Below, in pieces: positions 20,878 to 30,097 of a stretch of 64,000 nucleotides of DNA; the first letter of the stretch is position 1; every line of letters begins with the position of its first letter. Below the pieces are notes generated by a model. The model did no database searches. It saw only the letters and a list, made by a program, of their open reading frames with translations, and was not told where the DNA came from. The stretch is from Leptasterias polaris (taxonomy: Eukaryota; Echinodermata; Asteroidea; Forcipulatida; Asteriidae): NCBI GenBank assembly GCA_037783415.1, contig JAZGTN010000051.1, forward strand, positions 434,001-498,000, given 5' to 3'. A program made the translations under genes and the position numbers.

Positions 20878-22110
20878 CTACTGGCCAGCTGGGTTGTTGC
20901 AGTCAGTTGCGTCACATCCGCAGGCATAAGTGCACCTTAGGTCCTTTTTGAAGCAAGTGCATCGGGATGTCCTGCACTTTGATTTGCAGCCACAGGAAAC
21001 TTGTTCAAGACACGCATCTGGGATAGGGGGTAGTCTTGTCCAGACAGCTTCCAGGTGACCTGACTCTTTCTTCCAAGCTAATGTATCAGTTGGAGGTGGG
21101 ACATCTATGTATTCCTGGTCTGCCTGAAGCCAAATCTTTGCCTGGTAGTTGGCGCGTACTGTATGAAGCTCCAGTGCATCTTTTGTTGGCGGTAACATCT
21201 CCAGACCCTTCTGCGCCTTACCAAAGAGTTGGAGTCTGGCATGGTTGATGGTTGGCTGCTCAGGTGCACCATATAAGTGACGAACAAACTGCTCAATGGG
21301 GGCAAGTTCTCCATCACGACCAATTCCTTTGACGAGTAGTGGTTGTTTCTCAAAGATTTTCCAGCACATTTTCTTTCCATGGCCATGGAAGGAGGAGGTT
21401 GTATCACATCCCGTAAGGGCATGAAAGCTGAGTAGGTTATCCCTCACAGGTTGTGGGAGTCTCTCAGATACTGCATGTATTGGGTAGCATTTGCGCTTCT
21501 TTGCCGTTCCAGAGACCATCCAAACTTCTGTTGCTTTTGAAGTTATAAAGTGCACCAGAAGTAGCATCACATCTGTGTCCCTGCAGATAACCACCACTCT
21601 TTGATACCCATCAACTACTGCCTCAGATGCATGGAGTATCAACCTGGTGTCAGCCTCCTCATGGTTTCCTCGAAGCTTTACATCGTCTCTCCTCGTGGAC
21701 CTGGCTTCTGTGTCATCAAGGAATCCACCGCCTGTTACCATCTCATATCTTTGCAGTAAATCCTTGCCCTTCTCTATAATGGCTTCTGACAAGAACTTGG
21801 CGAGATCAGCCTTGTTCTCATCCAAGGCAATGAATTGGCCCCATACCTGGGGGAGTGGGACCTGGGGTCCATCTATGAGCTTTCGTATTGGCTTTTTATC
21901 CCCCATTCTCTTTGATCGAGTCACTGCCTTGATGGAGCCCTTTCCAATGTAGCGATCAAATACCACGTCAACTCTTGTTGTATTATCTCCAAAGTGTTTT
22001 GTCACACTATTCATGAAAACACCAGCATAGTCACCAAATGTTTGACACCCGGGAGGCTTTCCAAGAGCTTGGATTAGTGCATGACCATCTATTAGCACAC
22101 ATGTCTTCAT
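20878..22110 (-). CDS. Academ-like protein, C-terminal part: FEN1/XPG-like nuclease plus CXC cysteine-rich domain, 410 aa
   Basis: The residues match the acidic set of the FEN1/XPG (PIN-like) fold: LIDGHAL with D8, VVFDRY with D52, HEEAD at 150-154, CRDTDV with D178 and D180, and ALTGCDTT with D236, followed by a GHGKK turn (243-247) like the helix-turn-helix that binds DNA in that family. Residues 373-404 form a CxCKSKC...CxC...C...CxC array resembling Tesmin/TSO1 CXC repeats. The likely role is nuclease/DNA-binding part of a transposase. The ATG at 22108-22110 overlaps the TGA of the upstream frame (22107-22109) as ATGA. Whether this is true re-initiation or a frameshift in one ancestral long protein is unresolved, and the latter is favoured because the frame stays open upstream of the ATG. 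All catalytic-type residues are intact. Confidence 0.75.
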   Translation of the reverse strand: MKTCVLIDGHALIQALGKPPGCQTFGDYAGVFMNSVTKHFGDNTTRVDVVFDRYIGKGSIKAVTRSKRMGDKKPIRKLIDGPQVPLPQVWGQFIALDENKADLAKFLSEAIIEKGKDLLQRYEMVTGGGFLDDTEARSTRRDDVKLRGNHEEADTRLILHASEAVVDGYQRVVVICRDTDVMLLLVHFITSKATEVWMVSGTAKKRKCYPIHAVSERLPQPVRDNLLSFHALTGCDTTSSFHGHGKKMCWKIFEKQPLLVKGIGRDGELAPIEQFVRHLYGAPEQPTINHARLQLFGKAQKGLEMLPPTKDALELHTVRANYQAKIWLQADQEYIDVPPPTDTLAWKKESGHLEAVWTRLPPIPDACLEQVSCGCKSKCRTSRCTCFKKDLRCTYACGCDATDCNNPAGQ

Positions 22111-23093
22111 GTTGGCATCAGATCTGCCTTTGTCGTTGAATTCATCTCTCCTCCAGCCTTGGCGAGAGACAGTGGGACTGGAGAAAGCTCATGCTGGAGA
22201 ATATTCACCATTTCCAATGATCGAAATCCAGTGGCAGCATTGAGTAATCGTTGCAGTAATTTTCTGTCAGCTTTGATGGTCTTCTGTACATTTTGTTTTG
22301 TGGACACGTTTGCTTTGTATAGGTCAGCAAATGTTTTTGAGCGATGTTTCTTCAGGGCGTCATGAAATCCAACAGTTTCTTCTTGCAGACGTTGTTTCAC
22401 GTTGGTCATCACATACTGCTTTCCACGATCTTCAGCAGTTAGAAGATCACTAACCACATCAACTGGAGCTATGTCTTTGGAGGCCAATGACACCAGTGGT
22501 ATAACTCTAACATCATCAGAGTCACTGTCATATTCTTCAGCCAAGGTTGGGTTTACTCGGAAAACATCAAATCTTTTTAGTTGTGTGGTGAGCTTCTTAA
22601 CGTCATCAACATCTCGCTTTGTGCGAGATGGAAGACTGTCAGAGCGGGTGAAAGTGGTTTCTTCCTCATCATCTTCCAAATTGAAGAGAGATCTTACCTC
22701 TTGTGTGATGCGTGATCGCTCGGACCATGTGATACAGAATTTGTTCCTTGCTTGATCATTTCTTGTAATTCCAATTATGCCATTCTGCATTTTGCATGTC
22801 CTGTTCATCCACTCGGTTGCCTGATCAGCGGGAACCTGGTTGAAGCGCCGTTGTGTTCTCTTCACAACAAAATTTCCATCAATAAATTCTGCATAAACCT
22901 CGGGTGCTGTCTTCTCGAGGAGTTTCATATCTGCTAGATAAACAGGTCCCCACCGGGCGTAGTTGGTGTGGTCGTAGATGGTGAGCCACGGTAGCATTGC
23001 TGAAAAAGCTTCTAGATGGAGGATCCAGTTTCCGTCCCTCTCAGCCCTGATGAAGTCTAGCAGAATATCTACCATCTCCATGTAATGGACCAC
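22107..23093 (-). pseudogene. Academ-like protein, middle part
   Basis: Encodes HYMEMVDILLDFIRAERDGN, a WILHLEAFSAMLPWLTIYDH block, NYARWGPVYLADM, YAEFIDGNFVVKRTQRRFNQVPADQATE and NRTCKMQNGIIGITRND. These blocks belong to large uncharacterised proteins abundant in cnidarians, molluscs and echinoderms. The middle (TTFTRSDSLPSRTKRDVDDV and EYDSDSDDVRVIPL) is low-complexity and acidic. No catalytic motif is evident, and it may be the structural or DNA-binding half of the transposase. It joins the 410-aa frame after a one-base shift near 22130. Confidence 0.7.
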
Positions 23094-23605
23094 AGTTGGA
23101 AGTTTGGATTCTCAGAGTGCTTGTTATTAAATTCTTTGATCAGCTCTTGAACGTTGTCACTGCTCAGAAAATCTGACAGCTGGCCTACTGCTTCGGAAAG
23201 TTCTGCTGTGTGATTGCCATTTCTCTTGTTGAACTGCTTCACCACACTTTGGGCAAGTTTGTCAACTGCCACATCTTGTTGTTTACCATTTTCAACCAGC
23301 CAAGATTCAAGCATGGACCATTTGATATGCCACAGAGCCTCGTAGGTCAGTTGGTGTCCTCTAACGGCGCGGTAATAGGCTTTGCCTTGAAGCATGGTCT
23401 CAGTCGTGTTGGCAGCATAAACACCAGCCTCTGTCCACAGATCATCAAGCCCAGCACTTTCCATGTGTTGACCAATAGCCTTCAGGAAGTTGAAGCAGAT
23501 GTGGAGTCCTCCCATGAGAAAAATTACATTCTCATATTTTGGATTGGCCCATACCAGTTCCTTTCCTCTGCTGTATAGTGGCTGGTCCGCTGTGATGATG
23601 AACCC
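23069..23605 (-). pseudogene. Academ-like protein, preserved N-terminal part of copy 2
   Basis: Open on the minus strand from about 23605: ADQPLYSRGKELVWANPKY, VIFLMGGLHICFNFLKAIG, LDDLWTEAGVYAANT and YYRAVRGHQLTYEALWHIKW. The GG(L/F)HxxxxxxxxxxG and SGL.D.W.E.GVY patterns recur in homologous invertebrate proteins. Ending near 23090, a one-base deletion relative to copy 1 shifts the frame into the middle part. Upstream of 23605 the TIR begins, so the N-terminal segment seen at 7204-7470 in copy 1 has been lost here. Confidence 0.7.
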
Positions 23606-23624
23606 ACTATGCGTTCAAATTTAC

Positions 23625-24156
23625 GGTAATTAGGCATACATTTTTTATTTAATTACACCATAAATGAAGGTGCGATTTAATTTTTTATTTTTTTTAAAAC
23701 TGCCTGGGTATATTGACCTTCCAGAAAAAAATTTTTTGAAACAATTATATGTTCTGTTGGGATAAGACGAGTGTTCAACTTTTGTATATTCAATATATGC
23801 ACTTTTTGAGAAAAACGCACTTTTAGTTTTCATTTTACTATACATTTGTGCATAAGATAAAAAAATATATCTTAATTTCACCAGCTTGGTATAGTAATAT
23901 GATGATAAAAATAGATTGTATGGATAGATCTACCACTTGGGGACAAATTTGGTGCAAAATTCAAAAATTTGAAATTTGACCTTATTTGACCTTTTTGACC
24001 TCGAAATGACCTTAAAATTCAAAATCAAGCTTGGCATCCACCCTAATCGTCTGCCCGATCCCATGATCCATACATCTAGCATGGATGCCAGCCATTAACA
24101 AACTATGCCGTGGAATTTTTTTCTAGAGCACTTTTTAAAGTTTGGCTGGTCTACTA
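23625..24156 (-). repeat. Right TIR of copy 2
   Basis: Reverse complement of 19858-20340. It contains TTTGACC/TGACCTCGAAATGACC at about 23976-24016 and ends GGCTGGTCTACTA. Confidence 0.75.
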
Positions 24157-24159
24157 GTA

Positions 24160-24710
24160 TGTGTACTTCAGGCATCGACTGATATGGACTGTTTTATGAA
24201 TTTGTAAAAAGTTACTAGCCCTAAACTTTGACAGCAGTGAATTGTTCCAATTCGAATCCAAAAACAGTGCGTTTACAATAACGAGGTGTTTGTTTGCTAA
24301 ACACTATAGCACTCAGCTCGTCTGTGATCCGTTTCGTCACAACAAATCCATAACAAACCGTTATAAACAGAAATTAAAAACCGACGACATTCTCTAGAGA
24401 AGCAGCAATTTCACATTATTTACTGGGGACGAGCGAAACCCTGCATAGTTATTTCTTTTGAGCAAACCTATTACGTGGGTCCGTCGTCGTCCGACTGCCT
24501 CATGCATGCTTGCATCCATGGGAGCTGCCATCTTGTTCGCGGATTTGATTGTTTGAATATTCATTAAGCAACCTTGACAACGGTCTTAATTTACATAAAA
24601 AGGCGACGCCCCCAATGCTGCCAGCGCTACGAGATTCCCAAGACGTTAGTGAGAGCTAGTCAAGTTGGGTAATTCAAGCCACAAGAGGGCGCGCTGTAAC
24701 GAGTTGTAAC
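24160..24710 (+). repeat. Right interior and inner part of right TIR of the 10.7 kb element
   Basis: 24610-24710 is the reverse complement of 16800-16915 (sharing CGTAACGAG/CTCGTTACAG-type and CCACAAGAGGGCGCGC segments). No coding similarity was seen in 24160-24600. Confidence 0.65.
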
Positions 24711-25006
24711 AATTCAATCAATCAATCAGAATACGTTTATTCAATGTTGCACAAACTACAGTAATACAAAGTGAATAATACAGAATGCTAAAATAATTAT
24801 AGTCAAAATGAAAGTACACATACATTTTATAAAAGTGATAACAAATGTGAACTTTAAACAATGGCAACATCTAGGTCCGGGGAGAAGCAACAGCTTTTGT
24901 TCCCCAGTCTATGGACGGACAGACCAAAAAGACAGACAAACATGAAATGACAGGACATAACGGGTGTAAGACAGAAATAAGGCCGTTGTTATTTCCATTA
25001 CAAAAT

Positions 25007-26139
25007 TTACATACAGTATTTTAGCGTTGATTTAAAAAACGATTTTTTTTGTTTTTTAGTAAAAATAGAAAGAGTTCGTAACGATTTAAAAGAGTCATCC
25101 AGACTATTCCAGAATAAAGTGCCACGCTGGACAACACCATTTTTGGACAACGTGGTTCTACAATAATTAACAAAAAGATTTTTCCTAGCAGTGCTGCGAG
25201 TATAATAGGAATGGATGTTCGAGGTTAGTGTAAAACAAGAGTTGAAACAAGCAGGTAAAACATTATTCATATATTTATACATAAATTTTCCTAAGTTAAA
25301 ATGATAAAGGTCAACGAATTTTAACAGTTTTAAATTATCAAAAAGCGGCCCAGAGTGATCACAATAGTCAGCTTTAGAAATGACCCGAACTGCACGCTTC
25401 TGGAGAGTGAGCAGTTTGTTACATTTAGGAGTTGGACTACCCCAAGTTAAAATTGAGTAATTAAGATAGGGTAATATAAAAGAGTTGTACAAGGTCAGTA
25501 ATATGCTACTGGGAAGGAAATATTTAAGACGATTCATTATACCTATATTTGTTGATATTTTAGCTGTTATAGTGTCAATATGTTTCTTCCAAGTCAAATT
25601 CTCATCAATATGTATTCCCAGAAATTTAGTACCCTTAACCTGTTCAAGATTGATATTATTTAAAATCAAAGGAACAGACTGAGTGTACTTGTACTGGCTA
25701 GCACAAAATATAATATAATTTGATTTGAGAACATTTATACATAATTTATTAGCTAAAAGCCAAGTAGTGATTTCCCGGAGCTCAAGATTAAGGTTCTGCA
25801 CAGCTAAGTCTACATTTTTATCAGTATACAACAAACTTGTGTCATCTGCAAATAAACAAAATGTAATTTTTTCTGATGTATTGCAGATGTCATTAATGTA
25901 CAAGATAAATAATAAGGGACCCAATACAGAGCCCTGTGGTACACCACAAGTAATAGGCCGATCTGTAGATTTTACAGAATTACACAAAACATATTGGGAT
26001 CTATCACATAAGTAACTTTTAAACAAGTCGAGGGCTATTCCTCGGATACCATAATGTTCTAATTTACGCATCAAGATATCATGGTTAACTGTATCAAATG
26101 CTTTAGATAAATCCAGAAAAATGCCAACTGAAAAATGAT
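25007..26139 (-). pseudogene. LINE reverse transcriptase, C-terminal part
   Basis: Encodes [20 protein letters not shown] (just upstream of the first ATG at 26074), [44 protein letters not shown] (near 25840), [16 protein letters not shown] and NYSILTWGS. The catalytic FADD box is intact. The frame to the upstream RT part is broken near 26139, where a stop follows DLATSYV and about ten expected codons seem to be lost. Confidence 0.85.
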
Positions 26140-27410
26140 TTACACATAAGAAGTAGCTAAATCAGTCGAGCGGTTACGTCTAAATCCAAACTGCGATTCA
26201 GTCAAAATGTTATTCTTGTATATAAACGAAATCAATCGAGTATAAATTAACTTTTCAAATAATTTCGAAAATGTTGATAAAACAGAGATGGGTCTATAAT
26301 TTCCAATGTCATGCTTGGAGCCTTTTTTATATATTGGTATAACCTGAGCCTTTTTTAACCCATCTGGAAAAACTCCAGCTGTTATAGATTTATTAAAGAT
26401 GTCAGTCAGCGGCTTAGCCAGCGAGTACTTAGCCCATTTAATAACACAGGAGTTCAATTCATCAAATCCAGGTGCCTTTCCAGACGGAATCTTGTTAAGA
26501 GTGTCTACAATCTCTTCTTGCGTAATGGGTGTCAAGAAGAGTGAATTCGAACATCTATTACCAAGGAATGTTTCAACAGGAGTGTTACATAATGGTAGCT
26601 TGCTGGCAAGGTTACTCCCTATGTCAACAAAGTACTTGTTAAAGGCATCAGCAATGTCTTTGCTATCAGTAATGTTGTTTCTATCAGCAGTACAAAAATA
26701 AGTGGGGTTCAGTTTTTGTTTATGCTTATTGAGTAATGAATTTATGAGTTTCCAAGTACCTTTGATGTTATTTTTTTCTTGATTAAATTTTTGGCACAAG
26801 TAGTTCTTCTTAGATAATTTTATAACAGAGTTCAGTTTATTTTTATACAGAGTATAATTAGATTTGTTTTGTGAAGTACGGGTTTTAAGAAACTTCTTGT
26901 ACAAGTGATTTTTCCTCCTGATAGAATTGTAGATACCCTCGGACATCCAAGGAGACTTAGATTTATCATAACGATATTTAACATCAATCACAGGAAAATG
27001 CCTGTCATAGAGTTGTTTAACATGAGCTAAGAAATTATCGTACATACAGTGGATATCATTCACTGACAGTATACAATCCCAATCAGTCGCATTCAGATCA
27101 CGAATAAATTTGTCAATATTATCGTTATCATAAACCCGCCTTTTACATTTCACATTAGTCTGAGAACTCTCTCTAGAATTATTAATAATTAAAAATACTG
27201 GTAGGTGGTCACTGATGTCAGTTATCAGAACCCCTGCAGTGTGGTTTAAATAATCATTTGTCAGGATATTATCAATTAAAGTTGCACTATCAGTAGTAAT
27301 CCTAGTAGGTTTGTTTATGGTGGGATAGAATGACTGAGAATCAAGAATAGTCATGAAATTTTGCACAGCATTATCGGTATCAGATTGCAGTAAATTTATG
27401 TTATAATCAA
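26140..27410 (-). pseudogene. LINE endonuclease end and RT N-terminal part
   Basis: Begins at the truncation point with DYNINLLQ (the GDxN block), then LIDNILTN, ITDISDHLPVF, a linker with [61 protein letters not shown] and a stop. Apparent N-terminal codons (MDSVMRS) come from the host TIR sequence and are not part of the LINE protein. Confidence 0.85.
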
Positions 27411-27463
27411 CCGAGCGCATTACACTATCCACTATCGATCACTGACGTCTTGGGCCAAGACTA

Positions 27464-28001
27464 GGGATAGTCATGTTCTTCAAAGGGGCAACCCTGGCTT
27501 TGCCTGTCACAAGTGAACAGCTGATTTACCCAGATTTATTACCAAGCCGGAGATAGGCGGCTACACCATAGCCTACTTCACTGGCATCTGCAAATATATG
27601 AAGCTGACAGCTTACAACCTTGCCAAACCCTTGCGGCTTATATAGCATCTCCTGATTCTCAGCTGATCTAGCTCTTTCACCTCACTCAACCACTGGTTCC
27701 ATATTGTAAGATCTTCTCCCTTAATCTCTCCATCCCATCATATGCCTCGTCGGCAAAGACTATGCAGGATAATTTTGGCCTTCAGTACAAAGGGAGCTGC
27801 AATGCCCGGGGGATCATAAACTGAACTTGTGATAAAGTATTCCTCGTCGTGTTGTCGGTTGCTTTGGCAAATTGACCTTGAACCCTAGGCTGTCTGATTC
27901 AACAAACCAATAAACACCCAGAGCTCGCTCATTGGGAAGGTTCTGATTGTAGTCACTTTTGAATTCACTGTTTCTCTGTAGCTTGTGTTTTAGGCTGCCA
28001 A
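27464..28001 (-). pseudogene. Pao/BEL RT thumb/connection region
   Basis: The minus strand from 28001 encodes LKHKLQRNSEFKSDYN, then directly NLPNERALGVYWFVESDSL, QPTTRRGIL, VYDPPGIAAPFVLKAKIIL and LCRRGI, WNQWLSEVKEL, and the start of RNase H (FADASEVGYGV-like readings with stops). In intact Pao/BEL elements several hundred residues containing the RT palm lie between KSDY and NERALGV. They are absent here, an internal deletion near 27940. Confidence 0.75.
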
Positions 28002-29191
28002 GGTACGGAGCCCCTAAAGGGACAGGTAAAAAAAAAAGTTGAAAAGGGGGGAAAAAATATATACATATTTCGTTCCCTCGAAATATTATTTCGTTCCCTC
28101 GAAATATTATTTCGTTCCCTCGAAATATTATTTCGTTCCCTCGAAATACTAATTCGTTCCCTCGAAATATTATTTCGTTACCTCGAAATCATTTCGTTAC
28201 CTCGAAATCATTTCGTTCCCTCGAAATATTATTTCGTCCCCTCGAAATATTATTTCGTTCCCTCGAAATGTTATTTCGTTCCCTCGAATTATTATTTCGA
28301 AGGAACGAAATAGATTATTTCGATCGAACGAATTAATTTATTTCGTTCCCTCGAAATCATTTCGTTCCCACGAAATCATTTCGTTACCTCGAAATCATTT
28401 CGTTCCCTCGAAATCATTTCGTTCCCTCGAATTATTATTTCGTTACCTCGAAATCCTTTAACTGCTACGGAGACCATGAAATGCCGTTTCATTTATTTCA
28501 GTATGCAAATAATATTCAGATTAGGCCATAATAATGAGCCATTGAGGAGACAGGTAAGAGAAACAATATTGAAATGTATTTCGTTCCCTCGAAATGACAT
28601 TTCGTTCCCTCGAACACCTTGAACACCGTGCCCGAATCGTACCCCGATCTTGCATGGAGAAACACGTGCATACTGAAATAAATGAAACGGCATTTCATGG
28701 ACTCCGTAGCAGTTAAAGGATTTCGAGGTAACGAAATAATAATTCGAGGGAACGAAATGATTTCGAGGGAACGAAATGATTTCGAGGGAACGAAATGATT
28801 TCGAGGTAACGAAATGATTTCGTGGGAACGAAATGATTTCGAGGGAACGAAATAAATTAATTCGTTCGATCGAAATAATCTATTTCGTTCCTTCGAAATA
28901 ATATTTCGAGGGAACGAAATAATATTTCGAGGGAACGAAATAATATTTCGAGGGAACGAAATAATATTTCGAGGGGACGAAATAATATTTCGAGGGAACG
29001 AAATGATTTCGAGGTAACGAAATGATTTCGAGGGAACGAAATAATATTTCGAGGGAACGAATTAGTATTTCGAGGTAACGAAATAATATTTCGAGGGAAC
29101 GAAATAATATTTCGAGGGAACGAAATATGTATATATTTTTTCCCCCCTTTTCAACTTTTTTTTTTACCTGTCCCTTTAGGGGCTCCGTACC
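28002..29191. mobile_element. Foldback (TU/FB-like) element with tandem-repeat arms
   Basis: Outer termini are GGTACGGAGCCCCTAAAGGG and its complement at the other end. The left arm (28002-28457) and right arm (28723-29191) are mutual inverted repeats made largely of a ~21-bp unit TTTCGTTCCCTCGAAATATTA with variants. An inner inverted pair (28458-28506, 28672-28722) surrounds a 165-bp unpaired centre. It splits Pao coding sequence between AVKRLG and SLKHK. The flanks share CCAAGG or a shorter part. Such arms made of short tandem repeats are the hallmark of Drosophila foldback and sea urchin TU elements. No coding capacity. Confidence 0.85.
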
Positions 29192-29953
29192 AAGGCGCTT
29201 CACTGCCATAAACTTGTTATTGGGAAGCTACATCTTCTGCTTTGAAAGGCAAGCCAATACAGTAGTGACCGTTTTTGTGAAAGATAGACTTGTTCACCGA
29301 TGCCAGGAATCTTTTTTCTTCTTGAGAATGCTCTTTCTTGTCATCGATGAGTCTCTCGGGGAAGTCCATATTACTGTTTTTTATATTACTGTCTTTTATT
29401 GCTGTGACCTCAGCCTTGTTTACAGAAAAACTGCAACCTTTGTCACCCTGTATTTGTTCACCATCTCTTATCACATTCCAAACCACCCAGCCAAGCTTAG
29501 TTCTTGCAGCATGAGGGCTACCCGAAGGACCAGTTTTCAGATCAAACGGGGTGTAGGCATCTGGCACATTGTTGCCAATCAAGAGTCCAATGTCTGCATT
29601 TATTTCTGGCAGGCTGATGTCTTTAAGATGGTCGCACTCGGAGATATCATCAGTCTTTGTGATATGGTGCTGGGAAACTGGAATTGTGCCTTTGGTGTAC
29701 GTGGTTGGAAGATCAACCTCATCCTTCATGTCCAAATCGGTGACTCTAAGTCCATCGATAAGATACGTTTTCATGGAGTAGGACTTTCCCATGGTGTCCA
29801 AAGTAATGGACTTACGTGGACCACTTGCGCCCAACTGTTGTGCTAGACTCTCACTACAGAAGGTTACGGTGCTTCCCGGATCCATGAATGCATACGTTTG
29901 TACTGCTTTGATACCATTTCTCAATCTGACTTTAACTGGTACAATACACCGAT
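29192..29953 (-). pseudogene. Pao/BEL aspartic protease and RT start
   Basis: CIVPVKVRLRNGIKAVQTYA leads into AFMDPGSTVTF (the DxGS protease active site), CSESLAQQLG, ITLDTMGKS, PEINADIGLLIGNNVPDAY and ARTKLGWVVW, typical of the Pao/BEL protease-to-RT stretch. It continues with KEHSQEEKRFLASV, KNGHYCIGLPF and then the foldback insertion. The frame is open from about 30011 to 29217. Confidence 0.8.
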
Positions 29954-30097
29954 CCATTAAGCCCCGCCCATTTCTCATTGACCAATCACAGCCGCGAAAT
30001 CTGATCACCATTTGAGCCGTTTGGTGATCTTTGCTCTAATGGTGATCAGGTTTCGTGGCTGTGATTGGTCAACTCGTAAGGAGGCGGGGCTTAATGG
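29954..30097. mobile_element. Small hairpin MITE in the Pao element
   Basis: CCATTAAGCCCCGCC and GGCGGGGCTTAATGG bound a 144-bp segment. The inner arms (TTGACCAATCACAGCC... and ...GGCTGTGATTGGTCAA, then CTGATCACCATT and AATGGTGATCAG) also pair. TTAA on both sides of the GC-rich ends could be the target duplication. Confidence 0.65.

Larger units (their letters stand above)
19858..24156 (-). mobile_element. Academ-like TIR DNA transposon, copy 2
   Basis: Ends TAGTAGGCCAGCC and GGCTGGTCTACTA are identical in design to copy 1. The 3-bp duplication is GTA (19855-19857 and 24157-24159). Length is 4.3 kb. The minus strand encodes three overlapping open stretches of one transposase-like protein (23605 to 20878) with the C-terminal cysteine-rich region intact, while the N-terminal part seen in copy 1 is missing. 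Two frame breaks (near 23090 and 22110) make it non-coding as it stands. It is nested within the 10.7 kb TIR element. Confidence 0.8.
24711..27410 (-). mobile_element. 5'-truncated LINE inserted in a TIR
   Basis: The inverted repeat stops after GAGTTGTAAC (24710) and resumes with CCGAGCGCATTACAC (27411), giving exact boundaries. The minus-strand 3' tail is GATTGATTGATTGAATT. Coding starts inside the endonuclease (DYNINLLQ), so the 5' part is missing. Family resembles CR1/L2-type LINEs and differs from the 10.4-15.1 kb element in tail and sequence. Confidence 0.85.
16764..27463 (+). mobile_element. 10.7 kb TIR DNA element carrying a RecQ-like helicase relic
   Basis: Left end TAGTCTTGGCCCAAGACGTC, right end GACGTCTTGGGCCAAGACTA. 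The inverted repeat extends at least 150 bp (16764-16915), matching the reverse complement of 27411-27463 plus 24610-24710. A LINE splits the right repeat. The flanking duplication is GGGATAGTC. Removing the element rejoins Pao RNase H coding sequence exactly. The interior holds a degenerate RecQ-like helicase on the plus strand and a nested Academ-like transposon. No transposase of its own was recognised, so the superfamily is left open. An 8-bp-type duplication would suit P, hAT, Merlin, MuDR or Zisupton-like groups. Confidence 0.75.

Noticed and set aside
28050..29150. Regular 21-bp repeats resembling a CRISPR array
   Set aside because: There are no unique spacers, the array is mirrored into an inverted pair, and the sequence is from an animal nuclear genome. 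It is a foldback element.
28880..29209. 109-codon frame of LFRSLEI repeats
   Set aside because: Translation of the foldback arm repeat, not a repeat protein gene.
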